DNA of 64,000 nucleotides from Porodaedalea pini (Eukaryota > Basidiomycota > Agaricomycetes > Hymenochaetales > Hymenochaetaceae), in NCBI GenBank assembly GCA_002794775.1, contig NBAY01000004.1, positions 1,488,001-1,552,000 on the forward strand. Reading direction: 5' to 3'. The notes under the pieces are model-generated. The model worked only from the letters and a program-made list of their open reading frames with translations. It was not told the origin of the DNA and did no database searches. This document shows positions 1-9,647 of this stretch, one piece after another. Positions within the stretch are counted from its first letter, which is position 1. Each line of letters opens with the position of its first letter. The position numbers were made by a program, and so were the translations under genes.

Positions 1-392
1 ATTGGCATGGCTCTACATCGCACTATGCTTGCACAACAGCAACAGTTGTATGCAATCTTGGTAGATGACTGGGAGCTTCATGAGGACAGGAATTCATATG
101 TGCACCCAAGCTCTCCACCAGATGAAACTTTGAAACATCTTTGGAAACACGTAGTGAATGAGGCCACAATGAAGTTCCCGAGCCATGGGAAGAACCTAAA
201 AACACTGCTCCATTTTGTGACAACCAATTTCACAAATCTTGAAGTCAACACCGCTGTGGCACCCATGGACCTGTAGCCTGCAACTGCTGCACCTTAGCAG
301 GCTCAATGGTAAATTATTCCTCTCCTTGGTTTCATGACTTTGCTTTTGTTCTTTATGCAAACATTTGCTTCATCTTATGTAGTCCACTTGTA
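1..392 (+). other. Left edge, unrecognised short reading frame
   Basis: An 89-codon frame (7-276) begins at an ATG and ends at a stop, encoding a soluble polypeptide with no signal peptide or motif I recognise. It lies just outside the left candidate terminus of the IS630-like transposon. It could be the tail of a host gene or of another transposon; nothing here decides. No function is assigned. Confidence 0.2.
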
Positions 393-511
393 ACAGTGAT
401 CAAAAAGTAAACAAATGACAATTTAGAGCTTATTTATAAATCTATGTATCTCTAGCAGTCCTAGCCAATTCACCTGAGCACATCGTCAGAGGAATTCACT
501 TGAGAATTAAG

Positions 512-1729
512 GGTAGCTATGCACTAGGGCCAGTGGACATACTCGCAGTGTTGGTAGAAGGCTTGACAGTCATTTGCACTAATTGACATAATCTCTCCAT
601 AAAGCCGTGCATACACCACAACATCTCCTCCTTCTTCTGGCAGGGCAAGTCATTGAAGTTGAGTTTTGAGTAGTGAGAAGGCCAATTTGATTGGATTGAA
701 ATCTAGAGAGTACACAGGAAGGAATTCAAGCTTCATGCCACTAGATATGCAATTACAGAATGCATCAGTGCTGGAGTGATGCATGGGAGGAAAAAGCACT
801 GCACCTGGATTTGATCAACTTGCAAATTTCATTTGACTTGTGGATAGCACAGTTGTCTATGACAATGACTGAGTTTGGTCCTGGAAAAGGTTCTATATGA
901 TTGAGGAGACATGCAATGAAAGCAGTAAAGGATCCTGTATTGAATGAGCCTTCCAAGATGATGCAGTTGAGCATTCTGTCAAGAGAGATTGCTGGAAGGA
1001 TTGAATACCTGGAGGAGGTTTGACATATGACACCCTAGGGTATGACAGGACTATGCATACCTCTTTCCCCTGGCAAAAAACTGTTTGCAGCTGGCTTGAT
1101 GCCTGCGTAAAGCCCATGCATTTTTTCTCAAGAAAGTGCGATGCTCGCAAGCACTTTCATCAATGAACACGAGCTGTTCAGCTTCATATTTCTCACCAAT
1201 TTTGAGACAATATTGTATTTGTGCAGTCTCGCTGCATTTGCATGCCTTCTTTGAAATCTTCAACCAGGTTGGATTTGGGCTCGACTAGTTGAAAACAAAA
1301 GACCATACCCTTTTCATAGTGAATCCAGCCCATTCCAACATCCTCCATATCATAGAGTCTGAAACATATTTACCAGAAGATGTGCCAAGCTTCTGCCTCA
1401 GCTCATCAAGGAATAGGTCCCTGCGTTGATCGACTGAACTGAGGAGATACTGGTAGCAAATGGAATCCTGATGAGCAACGTCCATCAGCACTGGCACACT
1501 ACACCTCACCTGTACATCCAGATAGTCCAACAGCCTTGGCCGGCCAGTCCTCTTTCCATCTCTCTCGATGCCCCCAGTAGCCTCCCAGTCTTTTATGATC
1601 CGATAGATTGTTTGACGATTGACAACCGTCAATGCAGAAAGATGGTCTATGGTGAACTCATTGGATTGGTGCAGCTTGAAGAGAATGGATTGTGCATTGT
1701 TTGAGAGGGCCTTGCCATGCATCATTGTA
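512..1729 (-). pseudogene. Transposase of the IS630/Tc1-mariner superfamily (DDE_3), broken
   Basis: Read on the minus strand, this contains the parts of a Tc1/IS630 transposase in order. There is an N-terminal helix-turn-helix region (around 1550-1700, including RQTIYRIIKDWE), the first catalytic block FIDES near 1165, and the second block VIDNCAIHKSNE near 850. The third block PVYSLDFNPI is near 690, followed by a C-terminal AFYQHCEYV near 545. The frame is interrupted by a stop near 1286, frameshifts around 1050 and 900-970, and a TGA near 650. The third block reads NPIK where the family has NPIE, so the last catalytic acid is lost as well. Start choice: the ATG near 1729 follows the usual length; the frame is open further upstream to 1815. 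The element cannot transpose itself. Confidence 0.85.
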
Positions 1730-2084
1730 GTGAGAGAGAAGGGTGTTTTTGTGGTAAATGTGTTCACATGCCAACCCCTAATCTGCATATACCACTGACC
1801 ATTGTAGCATGCCAACCTCTCTTCAGCAAAGCCATCTGCTCTTCTGTCTAGACTGTGGGCAACAATGGTTATGCCTTGCTCTTGACCAAGAAGAGGCTGC
1901 CAGCTGTTGCTGTTCTAGATCTGAAAGGATGTCTTCAAGTCTGTTTGCATGAACATACACTTGTGTATCTACTAGTGGTCCTGCATGGTGGATATGCTCA
2001 CCTGGTATGCCAGTGAGATATCTGCAGCCATCTCTTCTTGAGATGGAGTAGTACTTATGAAGCAACACATTATTCCCAACTTCT
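1730..2084. other. Transposon interior upstream of the transposase
   Basis: This is the 5' flank of the transposase, ending at the B1 insertion. An 82-codon minus-strand frame at 1823-2068 is open, but I recognise no domain in it. The five bases before B1 (2080-2084, CTTCT) are one half of its target duplication. Confidence 0.3.
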
Positions 2085-2506
2085 TGTTAGGACTCGAACT
2101 TTTCATTTCTTTTATTTCCCTTTGATCATTTCCTTTCTTTTAATCGATCCTTCTCATTATATTTAATCGTCTTTTCAATCATTTCTCACACTCCCTCCAC
2201 ATGACCTTCATTCGTTCCATTCCGCTTGTCTATGTAATTTTAGATAATATAGTCCCACGGTCGCCGCTATAAGAGGTCTCAGGAATTGCATGAACTCCTT
2301 GTTCTGCTTTTCCTCTTACCTCCACGACGACCTAGGTGAGACTCGCTCCCCTTGTATTAGTTTAGACTGGTATTAATCCTCTTACCTCCGCGATGACCTA
2401 GCCTGAGTAAGCGTGTCCCGAGTCTACGCTCGAGTATAGCACGTCCCAGGCGATAGTCAGCCAAGGCCTGCCCAGTCCGAGTAACCCCCCAGGCTCCCGC
2501 CTGACA
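2085..2506 (+). repeat. 5' LTR of B1
   Basis: It runs TGTTAG to CTGACA and is matched base for base in length by 7925-8346. It carries the predicted promoter and transcript start used in the self-priming model. Confidence 0.95.
2268..2311 (+). promoter_or_regulatory. B1 LTR promoter: TATA box and predicted transcript start
   Basis: TATAAGA at 2268-2274 lies about 30 bp upstream of GTTCTGCTTTT (2301-2311). In other family-B LTRs the box is the stronger TATATAA. That 11-mer is the exact complement of the primer-binding site at 2508-2518. The start site is inferred, not measured. Confidence 0.65.
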
Positions 2507-2507
2507 T

Positions 2508-2518
2508 AAAAGCAGAAC
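2508..2518 (+). promoter_or_regulatory. Self-complementary primer-binding site of B1
   Basis: AAAAGCAGAAC begins one base after the 5' LTR. It pairs over 11 of 11 bases with 2301-2311 inside the LTR, at the place where the transcript should start. Tf1 of fission yeast and sushi-like elements prime reverse transcription this way, with the mRNA 5' end instead of a tRNA. The same 11-mer sits next to the 5' LTR of B2. Confidence 0.8.
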
Positions 2519-3195
2519 CTCACCCAGGCTCATCCCCAGCATATGTCGTCACTGTCAACTCGCCTTCACTCAGTCTAGAGGAGCGCTCCCCTCGATGGAC
2601 TTGATGTGTAAACCCCCTAAACGACAACCCTCAACCCTGCCCGGACGTTTTTGGACGTTCATGTATTATGTAAACATTTCAACTGACATTTCCTGACCCT
2701 GGCTCTATGAATTAGCCTTTGGTGGAGCACGCACCTGACGTGGACGTGGGTTACCAGACGAGTACAAACTTCGACGACAATCTCATTTGTGATTTCGCTT
2801 GGATCCTACCACCTCATCATCAATTTCACTGATGAACCCGTTCAACGTTGGCGTAACCCTGGATCGAACGCACAACCGATCCCTGTCCCTCTGCCGACGT
2901 CAAGATAGATCTTACCGACGGACAGTGATGGGCCCTTCCTGCATCAGCCTGTTGGGATCCAGACCGACCAAGTTACGTCGCAACCAACAATAGCGGCGTC
3001 ACACACGACATCTGGTGGAGTGAAATCCGACGCGCCTGGTATTCGTCAGACGAACGAGGAAGGAGAGCCAGGTGGCCCCCAGCCGCTCCATCATCACCTG
3101 CACCATCAACATCAACTATCAACCTACCACCGACCCCAGGTCCCTACCATGAAACCAACAGAGACCCCTCACTGCTGACCCCCCCAGAACCTTCG

Positions 3196-4299
3196 ATGCC
3201 CACACCTGAGCCCGCAATGTCGGCAGGAGGCTTCAGTCAACAGCAGATGGAGCAGATCACAGCCATCATTGCGAATGCCTTCGCCCATCAGGCAAATAAC
3301 GCTTCCGCACCGGTTGTGGCGGCTAACCCCCCGACCCCCAACATAGACATCGCCCGGCCACGTGAATTCACTGGCGGCGACGACTACCTAGACTTCAAGC
3401 GCAAGGTCCTTCTTTTCGTCTCCGCAAACCCGAACAGATACCCCACGTCGGAGAGTAAGATCTACGTTGCTCTCTCCTACCTGAAGGATGGTAATGCAGC
3501 GACGTGGGCGCAGAATTACGTAGAGGAATCAACGACAGCCGGCATCGTAACCTTCACTGACAGTTGGACAAGATTCCAGGAGCACCTAGACGCCTCGTTC
3601 GACGATCCGAACTGGAAGGAAAAGGTGCTGGCGAAGTTCCAGACTAAAGTACAGAAGGAGCTCACCGCCGATGAATTCTTCCAGGATCTCGATGTTGTGA
3701 TCACAAGAGTGGGTTTGACGGATGACAGCATCATCTGCGACTGGCTGAAGCGAGCGATGAACATCGAAGTGGTGCGAGGGGTACTACGGTCAACACCAGT
3801 CCCGATGACGTATGAAGACTGGAAGAAGAAGGCGATCGAGATCGACCGGGGCGAGCAACAGATTCGCGCCATCCAACGAGGCCGCGCCTTCCCACCCCCA
3901 CCACGCCCACCACAGCCGCATGGACCCCCAGCTCATCGCCAATTGACAGCCCCCCATGTTGACAAATGCGATGCGACAGGCGTCACCTTTGGAGGAGCTG
4001 GCCAGCCGATGGATGTCTCCATGAATGAAGCACAACGCCGACGCACGTGCTGGATCTGTGGCCAGCTTGGTCACTTCAAGGATGCGTGCCCGCAAGGGAA
4101 GACGATCATGCAGCGTATGCTGCAGATGATGGCGCCCGGTGAACGTCGCCTCCTCACCGATGAACTAGGGGCAATGAAGGAATCAGCATTTGAAGAAGTT
4201 GTAGACACTCAGAGGTCGACTGTGGAGAACTACATGGAGGAAGAAGGTGATGATGAAGAGGTCGTCGACTCACAGGGTTTTGTGAGTGGTCAGGCGTAG
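3196..4299 (+). CDS. Gag polyprotein of B1
   Basis: This is the structural protein of the virus-like particle, about 367 residues from this ATG. A retrotrans_gag-type helical domain lies at about residues 50-215 (REFTGGDDYLDFKRKVLLF onward), followed by a proline-rich linker. A CCHC zinc knuckle (CWICGQLGHFKDAC) near residue 285 would bind RNA, and the tail is acidic. The frame is open upstream to at least 2953 and encodes a segment similar to the N terminus of B2 gag, but the corresponding B2 ATG is not preserved here. Either this ATG or a lost upstream one is the start. The frame is uninterrupted. The pol frame opens before this gene ends, in the -1 frame. Confidence 0.85.
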   Translation: MPTPEPAMSAGGFSQQQMEQITAIIANAFAHQANNASAPVVAANPPTPNIDIARPREFTGGDDYLDFKRKVLLFVSANPNRYPTSESKIYVALSYLKDGNAATWAQNYVEESTTAGIVTFTDSWTRFQEHLDASFDDPNWKEKVLAKFQTKVQKELTADEFFQDLDVVITRVGLTDDSIICDWLKRAMNIEVVRGVLRSTPVPMTYEDWKKKAIEIDRGEQQIRAIQRGRAFPPPPRPPQPHGPPAHRQLTAPHVDKCDATGVTFGGAGQPMDVSMNEAQRRRTCWICGQLGHFKDACPQGKTIMQRMLQMMAPGERRLLTDELGAMKESAFEEVVDTQRSTVENYMEEEGDDEEVVDSQGFVSGQA

Positions 4300-4301
4300 C
4301 C

Positions 4302-7300
4302 ACCAGGACGACTGACCGAGAAGTTCCAAGGTTTTCAAGTTCGGATCCGTTAAAATATAGTCAACCGCCTGTACAATATCTAGATGCGAATGGCGTCGAT
4401 GACTTTTCTGACTATGAAGACCCTACTGGTGTGAATGAAGAAGATGTCGAAGAGAAATTGTTCATGAGGGGAACTGGCGGATGCCAGCTGGACCTCCTCC
4501 TGAACGTCAGACACAGCGTAGCGGGTGAGATGAGAGAAGTGGATGCGCATGCCCTCGTGGATTCGGGGTGCACAGGATCATGCATCGACGTAAGGTTCAT
4601 CGAACAATACGGGTTGGAAACCAAACGATACAGTCGGCCTCTCGCAGTGCTCAATGCCGATGGCACACACAATGAAGCCGGGTTGATTGAAGAATATGTC
4701 GACATCGAGCTTATGATTGGGCCCCATAGGGAGAGGATTGTCCTTGCGGTGACATCGCTGGCGTCGTCAAACATCTTCCTTGGTTACGATTGGCTTCGAC
4801 GTCACAACCCGGAGGTCGACTGGAAGGCGGGTTTGATTGAATTCACCCATTGCCCGGAGGAGTGCACGATCGTAAAGGAGGACGTGAGGAAGGTGGAGGA
4901 GGCCGTGGAAGAGATGAGGAGGATGAGGGGGGTGAGAGAAGTGCGAACGGACAAGGCGTCCTGGCCCGCATATCTCAATGACTACACCGACGTCTTCTCG
5001 GAGAAAGGATTCGAGAAGCTACCGGAACACCACCCCTGGGACCACGTCATCGATCTGAAACCTGACTTCAAGCCGAGCAACTGCAAGATCTATCCGCTGA
5101 CACTGATGGAACAGCAGTCGTTAAAGGACTTCCTTGAAGAGAACCTGAAGTCAGGCCGCATACAAAAGTCAATCTCACCGATGGCCTCGCCCTTCTTCTT
5201 CATCAAGAAGGCTGACAAGTCCCTACACCCGATCCAGGATTACCAAAAACTCAATGACGGTACAATCAAGAATAAGTATCCCCTCCCTCTCATCGATGAA
5301 CTTGTCGACAAGGTCAAGAAAGCGAAGTACATCACTAAGCTTGACCTTCGATGGGGATACTACAACGTCCGGATCCACGAAGGCGACGAGTGGAAAGCAG
5401 CGTTTTGCACGAATATGGGCCTCTTCGAACCTATGGTCATGTTCTTTGGTCTTTGCAACGCACTGGCGACATTCCAGGCCTTTGTCAACCATATCTTCAA
5501 GGGACTGATCTACGACAACTTGATCATCATCTATCTCGACGACATCCTCATTCTCTCGCAAACTCTTGAGGAACACATCAAGACGTCAAGGCGTGTCCTT
5601 CAGATCTTGCGAGAAAACGGCCTGTACCTGAAGCCGGAAAAATGCGAGTTTGACGCTAAGACTGTGAAGTACCTCGGGCACATCGTCGGCAATGGCGAAA
5701 TCAAGGCTGACCCGGTGAAGACAGAGGCGATCGCAGACTGGCCGGTTCCACAAAACCTCAAGCAGCTACAGCAATTCCTCGGCATGGGCAACTGGCTGCG
5801 ATGGTTCATCAAGGACTACAGCAAGATAGTCCATCTGCTGACGTCGCTAACGGGTAAAAAGGACTGGGTATGGGAGACCAAACAACAGGAAGCATTCGAG
5901 GAGCTGAGATGACGTCTCTGCTCACCTCCAGTCCTGGCCATCGCCAATGACGAGGGCCCTTTCTGCGTCGAGGCAGACTCGTCGAACTTCACACTCAGAG
6001 GAGTGTTGTTGCAGAAACAGGAAGGCAAGTGGAGAGTGGTCGCCTACAGGTTGGAAGCGCTCCTGCCAGCAGAATGGAACTACGAGATCTATGACAAGGA
6101 GATGCTTGCGATCATTTCGGCGCTCAAGGAGTGGAGGCAATACCTCCTCGGCGCCTGTCACCCCATCGAGATCTGGTCTGATCATGCCAACCTCACCTAC
6201 TTCAGGTCGGCACAAAAGCTGAGCTATCGACAAGCTTGCTGGCGAACAGAGCTTGAAGAATTCGACTTCCACCTCGAGCACAAGTCGGGGAAGACAATGG
6301 GCAAGGTGGACTTACTGTCGCGCAAGGCAGGCTATGACGAGGGAAAGGATGACAATGACAATGTCATGTTCATCAAAGACAAGTGGCTGAATCGTGGAGT
6401 GGTGAGGACGTCGCGTGAGGAGGTGTTGGAACGAGTGGGTGATGCGCAGAGGGCGCAGGACAAGTCAGAGAGGCCGACAGGAATGACAGAGGTCGACGGG
6501 TTGTGGCGCATGAAAGGCAAAGTGTACATGCCGTCGTCAATGAAGGAGGCCATATTGCGGGAATGTCACGACTCGGTTCTGGCGGGACACCCAGGAGCGT
6601 CAAAAACGGTGGAGCTCGTCCGTCGAGACTTCTGGTGGACATCAATGTTCTCCGACGTCCGAGCGTATGTCCGAGGGTGTGATCGCTGTCAGCGGACAAA
6701 GGCTCTGAGGGCGTCAAGGTCGAGGCCGCTTCACCCAAATGCGGTCCCGGAAGCTCCTTGGGAAGTCGTCACAGTCAATCTCATCGGAGAACTCCTGGAC
6801 TCCAAGGGACACAACACAATCTGCGTCTTTGTGGACAGGTTCTCGAAGCAGATGCACGCGATCCCGACGACGATGAAATTGTCAGTGGAAGGCATGGCCC
6901 AGTTGTACCGCGACCACGTCTTCCGTCTCCATGGCTTGCCAAAGAAGATCATCCATGACTGAGGCATGCAGTTCGATGCATCGATGATGAAGGAACTGTA
7001 CAAGCTCCTGCACATTGAAGGCAATTCGTCAATGGCGTATCACCCACAGACGGATGGTCAAACAGAACGCGTCAACCAAGAGCTTGAACAGTACCTTCGA
7101 CTCTTTGTTAACCATCGGCAATCGGACTGGAAGGACTGGCTACCTCTCGCAGAGTTTGCGTACAATAACCGCGAACACTCGGAGACGAAGATGTCCCCCT
7201 TCTATGTGAACACAGGACGTCACCCCTTGAGCTTTGACACAACACGAACCTCATCTGCCAACATGTTGGCAGAAGAATTCGCAAAGCACATTAAGGAGAC

Positions 7301-7844
7301 TCATCGTGTTGTGAAGGACAACCTGGTCAAGGCAGCGGACAACATGAAATGCTACCACGACCGGACGGCAGGAACTTCAGTTGAGTACAAGGCTGGAGAC
7401 AAGGTCTTCCTCAATGGGTGGAACATCAACACAGATTTGCTGACGAAGAAGCTTGCCAACAAATGGTACGGTCCCTTTGAGATCATCGACAAGGTGGGAG
7501 CCAGCACATACAAACTCAGGCTCCCCAAGTGATGGAAAAAGGTCCACCCGGTCTTCAATGAGGCACTACTGAAGCCTGCCGTCGAACCGTCCTTCGAGAG
7601 CCAGAAACAACCAGCACTGCCGCCTCCTGACATCGTCGACAATGAAGAGGAATACGAGATCGAGGAGGTTCTAGACTCGCGTCTGCACCGAGGAAAGTTA
7701 CAATACCTTGTCAAGTGGGTCGGATACAATGAACCGACTTGGCAGCCTGAGACAGACTTCGGCGAGAACGCAAAAGAGGCGATCGCTGAATTCTATCGAA
7801 AACACCCTGGCGCTCCTCGTAAACTTGACATTCCTCGCCAATGA
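4302..7844 (+). pseudogene. Pol polyprotein of B1: protease, RT, RNase H, integrase, chromodomain, with three TGA stops
   Basis: One reading frame runs the whole length and is broken only by TGA at 5910, 6960 and 7530. Domains in order are: aspartic protease with DSGCTGSC (about 4563); reverse transcriptase with YLDD (about 5530); RNase H (about 5930-6290); integrase HHCC zinc finger (about 6570-6700) and DDE core (about 6770-7100, with YHPQTDGQTERVNQE); a GPF-type segment; and a C-terminal chromodomain (about 7650-7790, LVKWVGYNEPTWQP). B4 keeps CGA, CGT and CGA at the three stop positions, so each stop fits a C-to-T change at CpG. The frame is -1 relative to gag and is open across the gag stop, suggesting frameshift expression. 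The chromodomain is expected to direct insertion to heterochromatin. Confidence 0.92.
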
Positions 7845-7911
7845 CTCCGCCCGCGCTTCGTCGACACCGAGCCAGATGACCTCGATCTTGGTTGGTCGGG
7901 ACGCCCAACCT

Positions 7912-7924
7912 TAAGGGGGGGTAA
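7912..7924 (+). promoter_or_regulatory. Polypurine tract of B1
   Basis: AAGGGGGGGTAA lies immediately before the 3' LTR, as expected for the plus-strand DNA primer. B2 and B4 have the same G-run at the same place. Confidence 0.8.
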
Positions 7925-8346
7925 TGTTAGGACTCGAACTTTTCATTTCTTTTATTTCCCTTTGATCATTTCCTTTCTTTTAATCGATCCTTCTCATTAT
8001 ATTTAATCGTCTTTTCAATCATTTCTCACACTCCCTCCACATGACCTTCATTCGTTCCATTCCGCTTGTTTATGTAATTTTAGATAATATAGTCCCACGG
8101 TCGCTGCTATAAGAGGTCTCAGGAATTGCATGAACTCCTTGTTCTGCTTTTCCTCTTACCTCCACAACGACCTAGGTGAGACTCGCTCCCCTTGTATTAG
8201 TTTAGACTGGTATTAATCCTCTTACCTCCTCGACGACCTAGCCTGAGTAAGCATGTCCCGAGTCTACGCTCAAGTATAGCACATCCCAGGCGATAGTCAG
8301 CCGAGGCCTGCCCAGTCCGAGTAACCCCCCGGGCTCCTGCCTGACA
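7925..8346 (+). repeat. 3' LTR of B1
   Basis: It is 422 bp and nearly identical to 2085-2506. It is followed by the CTTCT target duplication. Confidence 0.95.
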
Positions 8347-8905
8347 CTTCTATACTTCAGATGTGCAGACGGCACATGGTGCTATGGCGCACAGGTCAAA
8401 AATAAATTACCACTACAGTGTCAAATCAAGGCAGAGGGGCCCCCAAATAACCCAGGCTATAGTAGATAGGATTGTCTATATAGTGCAAGAAGTTTTGTAT
8501 TTTTACCTGTCAAATTGGCAGAGCTGTATAAGATGGACTGTCTAAACCCAGGTGAGAGCAGGTGTCCAAAGAACAGAAACATCCCCATTACACCATGAAT
8601 AGTGCACAGAATGACACCAAACTTATGCACGAGATTGCCATACATGTGAACCTAATTTACAGGTGGAGAAAAAAAGTTTATGGGATGAGAGGAAAGGGGT
8701 ATGATTTTTGCATATAGTGAGGGTGAGGTGTTGAAACAGGGCTGGTCAACATTGTTTGACTTATTTTGACAAAAACATTCATCTAACCTCGGATATTTTT
8801 ACAGATTCAGATTTGGATGAGCAAGTACATTTTTTTGAGTGCTTAATGAACATGTATCATGAGGAATTGACACAGTAAATTGTCATTTACTCGAATTTCT
8901 GCAGT
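8347..8905. other. Right remainder of the IS630-like transposon
   Basis: This continues the transposon sequence broken at 2084 and ends at the candidate right inverted terminus (8876-8905). I see no gene in it. Confidence 0.35.
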
Positions 8906-9554
8906 TATGCTGCAAGACACGTCAAAACCACATGAATTCGATGTGTGACAATACTTCTGAAAAGGGCAGTAATTCACACTATGTTATGATTTTTTCTCGA
9001 TTTTTAATTACATGTTGAGGAAGATATGGAGCTGGCAAAAAGGGAAGATTTTGAGAGTCACTTTTTTTTGACACTCCGACACTTGGGATCACTGCCGAGG
9101 TGCGTGGGAACGCACGCACAACTCGCGGCAATTGCGAGTCTATTGTCGATCCTCTGCCAGCAATTGTCACTTTCAGAGGTCAGCTTGACCAATTTCACCA
9201 TAGTCTGTCCGATACCTTTCTGGCCTTCCTCAAATTTCCACGGCCCCCGGTCTTATGAGAATTCCAAAAATCAAGTCCGCTTTGCGCATGCCGATTCAGA
9301 AGTCCGATGGTGTCCGTTACACATGCTAGCCGTCTGACAGACTTCGCGTTCTTGGAAGCCAACGGATTCGCTTTGCAAAATCGCTTCAACTACTTCCTCG
9401 TAATACGCTCTGACGATATCTTTCGTTGGTATGTTGGCTTTCACGCGACTATGCATACGTTATCTGGCCTCGTGCGCAAGGATATGTCCAATCATACAGT
9501 AGGCTAACGAGAAACGAAGCGGAAGTCGTCGCGAAGCTCTCACGGAGCTCTTCC

Positions 9555-9560
9555 TATAAA
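9555..9560 (+). promoter_or_regulatory. TATA box of P450 copy 1
   Basis: TATAAA lies 88 bp before the ATG. It is conserved with its surroundings at 60849-60854, 93 bp before the ATG of copy 2. Confidence 0.5.
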
Positions 9561-9647
9561 GCAGTCTCTCGGGGATCGGACTCGTCCCATAACCTCTGAA
9601 GCACCCCTTACAAGTGCTTAACATTCACAGTCGTGAAGGCCAGTACT

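Larger units (their letters stand above)
2085..8346 (+). mobile_element. Ty3/gypsy LTR retrotransposon B1 (chromodomain, Tf1/sushi-like), complete
   Basis: The order is 5' LTR (2085-2506), primer-binding site, gag, pol (protease, reverse transcriptase, RNase H, integrase, chromodomain), polypurine tract and 3' LTR (7925-8346). Both LTRs are 422 bp, start TGTTAG and end CTGACA. CTTCT at 2080-2084 is repeated perfectly at 8347-8351, a 5-bp target duplication. By eye the LTRs differ at about 11 positions (about 97 percent identity), and about nine of these are transitions at CpG. Pol carries three in-frame TGA codons but no frameshift I can see, so this is the best preserved copy in the window. 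Confidence 0.95.
393..8905 (-). mobile_element. IS630/Tc1-like DNA transposon, degenerate, split by retroelement B1
   Basis: A broken DDE transposase lies on the minus strand at 512-1729. Outside it are imperfect inverted ends of about 30 bp: both begin TAAC and share a 13-bp core (413-425 on the left, its reverse complement at 8876-8888 on the right), with TA at 391-392 and 8906-8907 as the expected target duplication. Retroelement B1 (2085-8346) sits between the transposase start and the right end, flanked by a perfect CTTCT duplication, so it entered after the transposon. The transposase is well supported; the exact ends are tentative because the inverted repeat is short and gapped. Confidence 0.45.

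Noticed and set aside
3516..4095. Minus-strand frames within B1 gag
   Set aside because: They are opposite to an intact gag with a zinc knuckle; no independent support.
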